64,000 bases of DNA from Bacteroidia bacterium (GTDB lineage: Bacteria; Bacteroidota; Bacteroidia; B-17B0; Aurantibacillaceae). Below, one piece after another: positions 17,260 through 25,228 of the stretch. The notes under the pieces are model-generated. The model was not told the DNA's origin. It made no database searches and saw only the letters and a list, made by a program, of their open reading frames with translations. Within the stretch, counting starts at the first letter, position 1, and every line of letters begins with the position of its first letter. The position numbers were made by a program, and so were the translations under genes. The stretch covers positions 37,018 to 101,017 of the forward strand of contig JAOAIP010000021.1 in assembly GCA_026414605.1 (NCBI GenBank). Reading direction: 5' to 3'.

Positions 17260-19017
17260 ATGAAAATTCGCTTAAACATCACTACTCGTATTGCAGGGGG
17301 CTTTGGTTCTTTAATCTTGCTTACTATTGTTGCTTTCTTTTATACTTTTATTGTTTTAAAAGATACTCGTAAAAAAACAGACATCGTAGTTGAAGAAGTA
17401 ATCCCAAGTTTAACAGAATTAAAAGATTTTAATCTATTGTTACAAAAATCCAGAACACTTATTTCAAAATGGTATTACAGCCGTACGGTTACTGACCAAT
17501 ACAATGACAGAGTTGAATTACAAAAACTAATTACAAGCAATTATTCAGAGAAAAAAAACAAATTATTATCACTCGCCAAAAATTGGAAACCAGAAGAAAA
17601 AGAAAAAATCGAAACGATATTAAGAAGAACAGAAACTACATTTGCTTTGTATCAATCAGAAATAATGGAAAAATTAAAAACCCTTGATGATTATAAAGAT
17701 TCAGAAAAATATTTTTTAGCAGGACAAGCATTAGAAGATGCAGAAAATGCACTTAATAATATCGCCAGAAATTTGAACCAACTTATAGAAACTAAAACAC
17801 AAGAAGCAGACAATGTAAAACAAGCCATGTTCAAATCTATTAACTTCCTTGAAAATGTTGTAAAAATACTTGGTCTTATATTACTGATTGGAGGTATTGT
17901 CATTGCTTTCTTCACCATCCGTTCTATTATTGTACCTATTATGCAATTAAAAAACATGCTCTTAAAAATGGGCAAAGGTATTATTCCCAAAGAACGATTT
18001 CCTGATAGAACAGACGAAATTGGAGAAATGGGAAGAGCATTAAATATCCTTATTAACTCATTTGAACGCACTACTGAATTTGCCAAACAAACAGGGGCAG
18101 GAAACTTTGATGCTGTTTTTCAACCACTCAGCGAATACGATACATTAGGTCACGCCCTCATACGAATGAGAGATGAATTAGCAGAAAATGAAAGAGTGCT
18201 TGAAAGAAAAGTCATTGAAAGAACAGAAGAAGTTGTTCGTCAAAAAAAGGAAATTGAGTACCTTTTTACACAAGTAACAGATAGTATCAAATATGCTAAA
18301 CGTATTCAAGAAGCTATTTTACCACCCATTAAATATTTTCAAACTCTCTTACCTCATTCTTTTATTTTATACAAACCAAAAGATATTGTGAGTGGTGATT
18401 TTTATTGGATTGAGAAAAAAAATAATATCATTTATGTAGCCGCCGTAGATTGTACAGGACACGGCGTACCCGGTGCATTTATGAGTATCATCGGTTCCAA
18501 TCTATTAAAAGATATCATCAACAATACCCCTCTCACACATCCTGCTGAAATACTTGATGAATTAAATATAGAAATTGCACAAACTTTACATAGCGAACAA
18601 ACTGATACCAAAGATGGTATGGATTTATCTATCATTGCCATACATACTGATACACTATTGATGGAATACGCCACAGCAATGAACCCTATTTGTCTCATTA
18701 AAAATCACGAACTAAAGATATTAGAAGGCGATAGATTCCCAATTGGAAAATACACGGATGTTATAAATAAATTTACCAACCATTCTATTCAACTTGATAA
18801 AGGCGATTTAATTTATTTATTTTCTGATGGTTATGCAGACCAATTTGGCGGACCAAAAGGTAAAAAACTTTATAAAAAGAACTTTTACAAAATTTTAGAA
18901 GAAGCCGCCAAATGGCCTATTGAACATCAAAAATTTATCCTTGAAAAAAAATTCAATGAATGGAAGGGCAACCTTGAGCAGGTTGATGATATATTGGTTA
19001 TTGGAATTAAAGTTTAA
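17260..19017 (+). CDS. Membrane sensor with HAMP domain and SpoIIE-type serine phosphatase output
   Basis: 585 residues: membrane helix 1 (about 10-32), a periplasmic four-helix-bundle type sensor (about 33-200), membrane helix 2 (about 204-225), HAMP (about 225-280), coiled coil (LERKVIERTEEVVRQKKEIE), and a PP2C/SpoIIE domain (about 345-585). Catalytic metal-binding residues are in SGDFYW, VDCTGHGVPGAFMSI, SDGYADQFGG and DDILVIG. The phosphatase half closely resembles that of the propeller protein at 5415-8444, suggesting duplication of an output module. It is the last gene of the YfiR-TPR-phosphatase operon. Confidence 0.88.
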   Translation: MKIRLNITTRIAGGFGSLILLTIVAFFYTFIVLKDTRKKTDIVVEEVIPSLTELKDFNLLLQKSRTLISKWYYSRTVTDQYNDRVELQKLITSNYSEKKNKLLSLAKNWKPEEKEKIETILRRTETTFALYQSEIMEKLKTLDDYKDSEKYFLAGQALEDAENALNNIARNLNQLIETKTQEADNVKQAMFKSINFLENVVKILGLILLIGGIVIAFFTIRSIIVPIMQLKNMLLKMGKGIIPKERFPDRTDEIGEMGRALNILINSFERTTEFAKQTGAGNFDAVFQPLSEYDTLGHALIRMRDELAENERVLERKVIERTEEVVRQKKEIEYLFTQVTDSIKYAKRIQEAILPPIKYFQTLLPHSFILYKPKDIVSGDFYWIEKKNNIIYVAAVDCTGHGVPGAFMSIIGSNLLKDIINNTPLTHPAEILDELNIEIAQTLHSEQTDTKDGMDLSIIAIHTDTLLMEYATAMNPICLIKNHELKILEGDRFPIGKYTDVINKFTNHSIQLDKGDLIYLFSDGYADQFGGPKGKKLYKKNFYKILEEAAKWPIEHQKFILEKKFNEWKGNLEQVDDILVIGIKV

Positions 19018-19082
19018 TTTTCTTAAAAACTAAAATGTAAATTTTATTCTTACAAACAAGTATAGTTTAATAATCTAGCATT

Positions 19083-20441
19083 ATGAAAATCCACATTATC
19101 GCTATTGGCGGAAGTATTATGCACAACTTGGCTATTGACTTAAAAAACAATGGACACCTCGTTTCTGGTAGTGATGATGATATTCACGAACCTTCTTTAT
19201 CCCGCTTAAAACAACATCATTTATTACCTGAAAAATTGGGCTGGTTCCCTGAAAAAATCACAAAGGACTTAGATCTCGTCATCTTAGGAATGCACGCCCG
19301 ACAAGACAACCCTGAGTTATTAAAAGCCCAAGAATTAGGTCTTAAAATTTATTCTTATCCCGAATTTATCTACCAAAATAGCATTTCCAAAAAAAGAATT
19401 GTTATTGGTGGAAGTCACGGTAAAACGACCATTACATCAATGATTTTACATGTGTTGAAAAAAAACAACATCTCTATTGACTATCTTGTTGGATCACAAA
19501 TTCAAGGTTTTGACACAATGGTCAAAATCACCAATACTAATCCCATCTTAGTGGCAGAAGGGGATGAATACCTTGCATCTCCCATTGATCAGCGACCTAA
19601 GTTTTTAATCTACCAACCACATATTGCTGTCATTAGCGGAATTGCTTGGGATCACATCAATGTTTTTCCCACTTATGATGATTACAAAAATGCTTTTGTA
19701 AAATTCATTCAATCTATAGAATCAAAAGGCACACTCATTTTTAACGAACTGGATACAGAAATAAAAAGCATCATTTCACAAGCCGATAGAAAAGATATAG
19801 AATACATTCCCTATTCCTATCCAAATTATAGCATCCAAAACAATCAAGTATTTATTCATTTTGAAAACCATCATTATCCTGTCAAAGTTTTTGGTAAACA
19901 CAATCTACAAAATTTACAAGCCGCTCTTTTAGTGTGCAAAAAACTCAACATCAACGAACATACTTTTTTGAATAGCATATCTGACTTTACTGGTGCTGCC
20001 AAACGTTTAGAAAAATGGATAGATGAAAATCATCTTTTAGTATTTCGCGACTTTGCCCACGCACCATCTAAAGTCAAAGCCACTATTGATGCCGTCAAAG
20101 AACTTTATCCCAATAAAGATTTAATCGCCGCCTTTGAATTACACACCTATAGTAGTTTAAACGAAAAATTTTTAATCGAATACAAAGACACTCTTGAAAA
20201 AGCAAAGCATAAAATTGTTTATTTTGATGCACACACATTAGAAATCAAAAAAATGCCACCACTCCATCCCGATACTATCATTAAGGGATTTAATGACCCT
20301 TCTATCAAAGTAGCCGATAACAAAAAGGATTTATTAAAAATTTTGAGTGAAATTGGCATTAAAGACAAAGTATTACTCCTAATGAGTTCTGGCACTTTCT
20401 CAAATCTTACAAAAGAAGAAATAATCAGTTTAAACACATAA
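19083..20441 (+). CDS. mpl: UDP-N-acetylmuramate:L-alanyl-gamma-D-glutamyl-meso-diaminopimelate ligase
   Basis: 452 residues of the Mur ligase family. ATP-binding loop VIGGSHGKTTITSMI; N-terminal Rossmann-like HIIAIGGSIMHNLAIDLK typical of MurC/Mpl; VAEGDEYLASPIDQRPKF; C-terminal FRDFAHAPSKVKATIDAV. Mpl re-attaches recycled murein tripeptide to UDP-MurNAc. The short length and the FRDFAHAPSK form (instead of the DDYAHHP of MurC) favour Mpl over MurC. It fits functionally with the shape operon upstream. Confidence 0.88.
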   Translation: MKIHIIAIGGSIMHNLAIDLKNNGHLVSGSDDDIHEPSLSRLKQHHLLPEKLGWFPEKITKDLDLVILGMHARQDNPELLKAQELGLKIYSYPEFIYQNSISKKRIVIGGSHGKTTITSMILHVLKKNNISIDYLVGSQIQGFDTMVKITNTNPILVAEGDEYLASPIDQRPKFLIYQPHIAVISGIAWDHINVFPTYDDYKNAFVKFIQSIESKGTLIFNELDTEIKSIISQADRKDIEYIPYSYPNYSIQNNQVFIHFENHHYPVKVFGKHNLQNLQAALLVCKKLNINEHTFLNSISDFTGAAKRLEKWIDENHLLVFRDFAHAPSKVKATIDAVKELYPNKDLIAAFELHTYSSLNEKFLIEYKDTLEKAKHKIVYFDAHTLEIKKMPPLHPDTIIKGFNDPSIKVADNKKDLLKILSEIGIKDKVLLLMSSGTFSNLTKEEIISLNT

Positions 20442-20463
20442 AGATATTTATCACAACAAAAAT

Positions 20464-20829
20464 TTATTTTCTAAAAAAAAAAACAGCCGCAATCAAAAAA
20501 GCAAAACCAATAATGTGATTTAATCGCAATTGATCCGTTTTGAAAAAGATAAGTGTAAAAATAACAAATACAAGAATAGAAATCATTTCTTGAATGATTT
20601 TTAATTGCCACATATCAAAAGGTCCGCCATTAATTTTACTTCCTATTTTGTTAGCCGGTATCATCAACATATATTCAAATAAAGCAATGCCCCAACTTAT
20701 CAGAATAGTAGGAAAAAGCCCAAGATTCTTAAAAAACGGCAAATCCTTAAACCTCAAATGACCATACCAAGCAATGGTCATAAACGAATTAGACAAAATA
20801 AGTAATAATATCGTATACAATCCTCTCAT
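20464..20829 (-). CDS. DUF486 small DMT-type membrane protein
   Basis: 121 residues with four predicted membrane helices. The pattern (SNSFMTIAWYGHLRF, SWGIALFEYMLMIPANKIGS, FDMWQLKIIQEMISILVF) is that of the DUF486 family, related to small drug/metabolite transporters. Substrate unknown. It converges with mpl and is last in a minus-strand trio with MarC and a TPR protein. Confidence 0.85.
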   Translation of the reverse strand: MRGLYTILLLILSNSFMTIAWYGHLRFKDLPFFKNLGLFPTILISWGIALFEYMLMIPANKIGSKINGGPFDMWQLKIIQEMISILVFVIFTLIFFKTDQLRLNHIIGFAFLIAAVFFFRK

Positions 20830-20843
20830 ACTGTTTTTAATCT

Positions 20844-21422
20844 TTACAGTCCTGTATATTTTCTAAATAGTTTGATAGCCAAAGCCAACAATATAATCCC
20901 AAAAACTTTTTTCATAATGGCTATTCCACTTATACCCAAAAGTTTTTCAATACGATACAAATTTCGTAAAACAATATAGACAATAATCACATTAATTACA
21001 ATAGCAATAAGTATAGATAAAATACTATATTCAGCACGAATAGAAAGCAATGTCGTTAATGTCCCCGTTCCTGCAATCAATGGAAATGCCACAGGTATAA
21101 CCGTTGCCGATTGTGGCACTTCATCCCTTGAAATTCTTATTCCCAAAATCATTTCAAACGCCACAATAAAAATCAACACAGAACCCGCAATAGCAAAATC
21201 TGAAATTTGAATACCAATCAAATCTAAAATAGATGTTCCTAAAAACAAAAACACAACCATTATCCCCATAGATACAAGCGATGCTTTTAATGCGTTAATT
21301 TCACCCACTCTTTGCCTCAAAGAAATAATAACAGGTATAGAACCTATTATATCAATCACAGCAAATAAAACGGTTGTTACCTTAAAAATTTCAACCCAAT
21401 CAAAATACCATTGATTATTCAT
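20844..21422 (-). CDS. MarC-family (UPF0056) inner-membrane protein
   Basis: 192 residues, six membrane helices, matching the MarC family length and motifs (FAVIDIIGSIPVIISLRQRV near the N-terminus, VPVAFPLIAGTGTLTTLLSI in the middle). Its transport role is unknown; the old link with multiple antibiotic resistance has been withdrawn for this family. It overlaps the upstream TPR gene by 4 bp. Confidence 0.9.
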   Translation of the reverse strand: MNNQWYFDWVEIFKVTTVLFAVIDIIGSIPVIISLRQRVGEINALKASLVSMGIMVVFLFLGTSILDLIGIQISDFAIAGSVLIFIVAFEMILGIRISRDEVPQSATVIPVAFPLIAGTGTLTTLLSIRAEYSILSILIAIVINVIIVYIVLRNLYRIEKLLGISGIAIMKKVFGIILLALAIKLFRKYTGL

Positions 21423-21742
21423 AATAAATCATTTTCAATATTCGTAATAAGTGCATTAAATTCTGCTATATCTTTATTGGACTTTTTCTGCCGTGCTAAC
21501 TCTAATCCCTTCTTTAAATAATCCAAAGCCATTTCCTTTTTATCCATTTGATAATAAAGCATACCCAACTGATAATATGCCGCCAAATAATTAGCATCTA
21601 TCTTTAAAGCATTTTCAAAACATTCCTGAGCCAATTGATACTTCTGTTCTGCCAAATACTCTAATCCCAGAGCATAATGCAAAAATACATCATTTGGCGA
21701 TTCTTTTAATAATTCTAATAATTGATCCTTTCTCGCTTGCAT
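21419..21742 (-). CDS. Small TPR protein
   Basis: 107 residues from the ATG at 21742, which follows a purine-rich AGAGG-like stretch. A TTG seven codons upstream is less likely. Three TPR units are visible: NDVFLHYALGLEYLAEQKYQ, ECFENALKIDANYLAAYYQL and LDYLKKGLELARQKKSNKD. There is no signal peptide, so it is cytosolic. It is coupled to marC by a 4-bp overlap. Confidence 0.8.
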   Translation of the reverse strand: MQARKDQLLELLKESPNDVFLHYALGLEYLAEQKYQLAQECFENALKIDANYLAAYYQLGMLYYQMDKKEMALDYLKKGLELARQKKSNKDIAEFNALITNIENDLL

Positions 21743-21901
21743 TCCTCTTAAAAGAGACCGCAAAATAACACAATGATTTTGGCTTTTGAAAATTAAAAAA
21801 TTGTGTATTTATCCAAATTCCTCAAACTTAATAATTAGTTCAAAGTAAAAAGTAAAAAGTATTAAAACGCTACATCATTAAATTGAAAAATATTTCCTTT
21901 T

Positions 21902-21954
21902 ACTTTCAAACTTGTAACTTTTCACTTTTTACTAATGTGTTCTTTGTGGTAAAA
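21902..21954 (+). repeat. Direct repeat copy 1 beside the toxin-antitoxin pair
   Basis: Contains CTTTTTACTAATGTGTTCTT (continuing TGTGGTAAAA), repeated almost exactly at 22661-22712. The two copies are about 755 bp apart in the same orientation and bracket the toxin-antitoxin pair. Confidence 0.6.
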
Positions 21955-21978
21955 TATAATGAAAACAACAAGAATAAG

Positions 21979-22245
21979 TTAAGGAAAATACTTATAAATT
22001 TCTTTTCTATGTAAAAAACGAATAAATGTTACTTGATTTTCAATAATTGTTATCCCCATTCTGTAATTACCAAGTCGTATGCAATAATAATGGCTACCCA
22101 ATTTCATCTTTTTCAAATTCCTGATTTCACGCAGATGATTACATTTTTAGATGTCTTCAATAACTTGTGCAATTTTTTCTAAAAGTTCTTTATCATTGAT
22201 TTCATCCGTATCTTTTTCAAACCGACGATCAATTTTTACAATCAT
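21979..22245 (-). pseudogene. RelE/ParE-type toxin gene broken by an in-frame stop
   Basis: Read from the ATG at 22245, the frame gives MIVKIDRRFEKDTDEINDKE and continues to ...QVIEDI, then meets TAA at codon 33 (22147-22149). The same frame continues without further stops to 21979 and reads KCNHLREIRNLKKMKLGSHY, then YCIRLGNYRMGITII and FIRFLHRKEIYKYFP, the typical C-terminal half of a RelE-family mRNA interferase. One base change explains the break. The start overlaps the antitoxin stop as ATGA. Reads should be checked, because a sequencing error would give the same picture. Confidence 0.8.
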
Positions 22246-22442
22246 TTTTTACGAAGTTTCTTAAGGTAATTTTCAACATTAATAAACTCATCTGTTTTAC
22301 CTTGTACCATTGCCTTGAACAAACCAAAATCCATTTTATCTTCATCAGAAATTACTCTTGCTTTCAATCGCAATCGCTTTACTAATGCTAAAAAAAGTTC
22401 TTTATCCTTCTCTGATTTGATATCTATAACTATTGTTTCCAT
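22242..22442 (-). CDS. Antitoxin partner of the RelE-like toxin
   Basis: 66 residues beginning METIVIDIKSEKDKELFLAL, with a predicted strand-helix-helix layout and a charged C-terminal tail (NVENYLKKLRKK). This is the common form of the small antitoxin encoded directly upstream of RelE/ParE toxins in Bacteroidota. It overlaps the toxin start by 4 bp. The antitoxin is intact while the toxin is interrupted. Confidence 0.75.
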   Translation of the reverse strand: METIVIDIKSEKDKELFLALVKRLRLKARVISDEDKMDFGLFKAMVQGKTDEFINVENYLKKLRKK

Positions 22443-22660
22443 AATTCTGTTTTTTATCTTAAAAAAATATTTTTTCCTAAATTAAAATACCCAACTTCTA
22501 ATTAAGTAAATAATTACTGCTGATATTATGCTGCAAATATAAAGTAAAAAAAACATCTAATCAATTGAAAAATAAACTAATATGCTTTCAACTTATTATA
22601 AAGAATGCAATCACTTTACCCCAAAAACATTCCTTATACTTTTTTACTTTATACTTTTTT

Positions 22661-22712
22661 ACTTTCAAACTTTTCACTTTCCACTTTTTACTAATGTGTT
22701 CTTTGTAATAAA
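22661..22712 (+). repeat. Direct repeat copy 2 beside the toxin-antitoxin pair
   Basis: Near-identical to 21902-21954 through the shared block ACTTTTTACTAATGTGTTCT. It lies in the gap between the antitoxin start and glnN. Confidence 0.6.
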
Positions 22713-22879
22713 AAATGACAATAATAGAAATTACAAATCTATAACACATTCTGTGATAAAATCTTTTTTCCTTCATAAAAAATATTTTCCAATAAAAAAA
22801 TAAAATTCTACTAAAAAACCAAACATTTTTAAAAACACCCCCATCAAAATACACTATTAAAATAAAAAAATATTATTTT

Positions 22880-22913
22880 TTTGAAAATACCCCCAAAATT
22901 TTACCTATATTTG
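22880..22913 (+). promoter_or_regulatory. glnN promoter (TTTG-N22-TATATTTG)
   Basis: TTTG at 22880-22883 and TATATTTG at 22906-22913, spacer 22 bp, 17 nt before the ATG. The spacer is slightly longer than usual, and the -7 box is an exact match. Confidence 0.65.
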
Positions 22914-22930
22914 CCCGAAAATTTAAAACT

Positions 22931-25141
22931 ATGAATAAAAGAGTTATTGCTTTTCAGCAGGTATTAAACCGCCAACCTATCCAACCACCTCAACCCAATA
23001 AGCCCATCAGCGAATACTTCGCAGAAAACGTATTTACACTTGACAAAATGCGTAAATACTTATCCGAAGAAACATTTGAAAAACTCAAAGAAGCCATTGA
23101 CAAAGGCACTACCATTGATAGAAAAATTGCTTCCGAAGTAGCCGAAGCCATGAAGGCATGGGCAATGACCAAAGGTGTTACCCACTACACACACTGGTTC
23201 CAACCACTCAACGGCGAAACTGCCGAAAAGCACGATGCCTTTATGGAATGGGCAGGCGAAGGCAGAGTGATTGAAAAATTCAGTGGAAATCAATTAGCCC
23301 AACAAGAACCCGATGCATCTTCCTTTCCAAGTGGCGGATTACGCAATACCTTTGAAGCAAGGGGCTACACTGCTTGGGATCCTACTTCACCAGCTTTTAT
23401 CATTGATAACACCCTATGTATCCCTTCTATATTCGTTTCTTATACAGGCGAAACTCTTGACTACAAAACGCCCCTCCTCCGTTCACTCAATATACTTGAT
23501 AAAGCCGCTACAGAAGTATGTCAATACTTTGATAAAAATGTAACAAAAGTCGTTGCTACCCTGGGCTGGGAACAAGAATACTTTCTCATTGATGCCGCCT
23601 ATTACAATGCCCGCTACGACATTCAACAATCCGGTAGAACCCTCTTTGGACACGCTCCTGCCAAAGGACAACAATTAGAAGACCATTACTGGGGATCTAT
23701 TCCCGAAAGAGTGGCTGCTTTTATGAAGGACTTTGAATACGAATGCCATCTTTTAGGAATTCCCGTAAAAACAAGACACAACGAAGTAGCCCCCGCCCAA
23801 TTTGAATGTGCTCCTATCTTTGAAGAAGTAAGCGTTGCTGTAGACCATAATGTTCAACTAATGGATATAATGGAAAAAGTGGCTATTCGTCATGGGTTCC
23901 GTGTGCTCTTTCACGAAAAGCCCTTTGCAGGCGTGAATGGTAGCGGAAAGCATAACAACTGGAGTATGGCTACCAATACAGGAAAAAATTTATTAAGCCC
24001 CGGTAAAACCCCTAAAAACAACCTTCAGTTCTTGACCTTTTTTGTGAATGTGATTAAAGCCGTACACGATTATGCCGACTTATTAAGATCCAGCATCGCC
24101 AGTGCATCAAATGACCACCGCCTCGGTGCTAACGAAGCCCCACCTGCTATTATGTCTGTTTTTGTTGGAAAATACCTTTCTAATGTTCTGGATGAATTAG
24201 AAAAAAATGTTCCTTCAGGAAAAATGAGTCCCGAAGAAAAAACGGCTCTCAAACTTGGTATTGGCAAAATCCCCGAAATTTTATTGGACAATACTGATAG
24301 AAATCGTACTTCTCCATTTGCTTTTACAGGAAATAAATTTGAATTTAGAGCAGTAGGTTCTTCCGCCAATTGTGGAAACGCAATGATGGTATTAAATCTT
24401 ATTGTGGCTAAAACACTCATTGAATTCAAAAAAGAAGTAGATGCCCTTATAGAAAAAGGACAAGATAAAGATGAAGCCATTTTCCAAGTGATTAAAAAAT
24501 ACATTACTGCTTCCAAAAAAATTCGCTTTGAAGGAAATGGATATAGCGATGAGTGGAAAAAAGAAGCCAAAAAGAGAGGATTAAACAACTTCACATCTAC
24601 CCCTGAAGCATTACAAGTGTATCATGATAAAAAAATCAAACAACTCTTTACAGAACTTAATGTATTAACTGAAAGAGAAATAGAATCTCGCCTTGAAATT
24701 CAACTTGAAACATACATTAAAAAAGTTCAAATAGAATCAAGAGTAATGGCTGAAATGGTGCATAATACCATTATCCCCGCCGCATTAAATTATCAACAAA
24801 AATTAGTAGAAATTGTAAAAGGCATCAAAGAAATGTCTTCCGTTACTTCTATAACTACTGCTAATAATGATGAAACCGATAGTTTGATAGCCCCTCATCT
24901 TGAAATTATCAAAGAAATTTCAGAAAGAGTAAATACATTGAGAAAAGCCGCCATTGATATGACCGAAGAGAGAAAGAAAGCCAATGCTATTGAAGATGTT
25001 GAAAAGAGATCATTTGCCTATTGTGAAAAAGTAAAACCCTATTTTGATACCATCCGTTATCATGCCGATAAATTAGAATTATTGGTAGCCGACGAGTATT
25101 GGCCATTACCAAAGTATTCCGAAATGTTGAACTTACGCTAA
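22931..25141 (+). CDS. glnN: Type III glutamine synthetase
   Basis: 736 residues, the size of GSIII, which is about 1.5 times GSI. It makes glutamine from glutamate and ammonia with ATP. Family landmarks are AWDPTSPAFIIDNTLCIPSI, ATLGWEQEYFLID (metal-binding EQE), KTRHNEVAPAQFECAP, HEKPFAGVNGSGKHNNWSMA, LLRSSIASASNDHRLGANEA and the C-terminal helical extension. This enzyme type is characteristic of Bacteroidota and some other anaerobes and cyanobacteria. It stands alone between a good promoter and a good terminator. Confidence 0.97.
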   Translation: MNKRVIAFQQVLNRQPIQPPQPNKPISEYFAENVFTLDKMRKYLSEETFEKLKEAIDKGTTIDRKIASEVAEAMKAWAMTKGVTHYTHWFQPLNGETAEKHDAFMEWAGEGRVIEKFSGNQLAQQEPDASSFPSGGLRNTFEARGYTAWDPTSPAFIIDNTLCIPSIFVSYTGETLDYKTPLLRSLNILDKAATEVCQYFDKNVTKVVATLGWEQEYFLIDAAYYNARYDIQQSGRTLFGHAPAKGQQLEDHYWGSIPERVAAFMKDFEYECHLLGIPVKTRHNEVAPAQFECAPIFEEVSVAVDHNVQLMDIMEKVAIRHGFRVLFHEKPFAGVNGSGKHNNWSMATNTGKNLLSPGKTPKNNLQFLTFFVNVIKAVHDYADLLRSSIASASNDHRLGANEAPPAIMSVFVGKYLSNVLDELEKNVPSGKMSPEEKTALKLGIGKIPEILLDNTDRNRTSPFAFTGNKFEFRAVGSSANCGNAMMVLNLIVAKTLIEFKKEVDALIEKGQDKDEAIFQVIKKYITASKKIRFEGNGYSDEWKKEAKKRGLNNFTSTPEALQVYHDKKIKQLFTELNVLTEREIESRLEIQLETYIKKVQIESRVMAEMVHNTIIPAALNYQQKLVEIVKGIKEMSSVTSITTANNDETDSLIAPHLEIIKEISERVNTLRKAAIDMTEERKKANAIEDVEKRSFAYCEKVKPYFDTIRYHADKLELLVADEYWPLPKYSEMLNLR

Positions 25142-25164
25142 TAGTATATCTCCTTCATAAAAAT

Positions 25165-25193
25165 AAAAAAGGGCAATTTATTTGCCCTTTTTT
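25165..25193. terminator. Bidirectional terminator between glnN and the OmpA-family gene
   Basis: Stem GGGCAA (25171-25176) with TTGCCC (25182-25187), loop TTTAT, flanked by A6 and T6. It can end transcription from both converging genes. Confidence 0.8.
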
Positions 25194-25228
25194 ATTTACC
25201 TTTCAATATCTCTTTCTTCTAAACCTTT

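Larger units (their letters stand above)
22443..22930. other. Intergenic stretch before glnN
   Basis: 488 bp, very AT-rich. It holds one copy of the direct repeat and the glnN promoter. The open frames of 73 and 88 residues crossing it are low-complexity Lys/Phe strings caused by base composition. Confidence 0.6.

Noticed and set aside
22588..22854. 88-residue minus-strand Lys/Phe-rich frame
   Set aside because: It is low-complexity and crosses the direct repeat, with no start signal.
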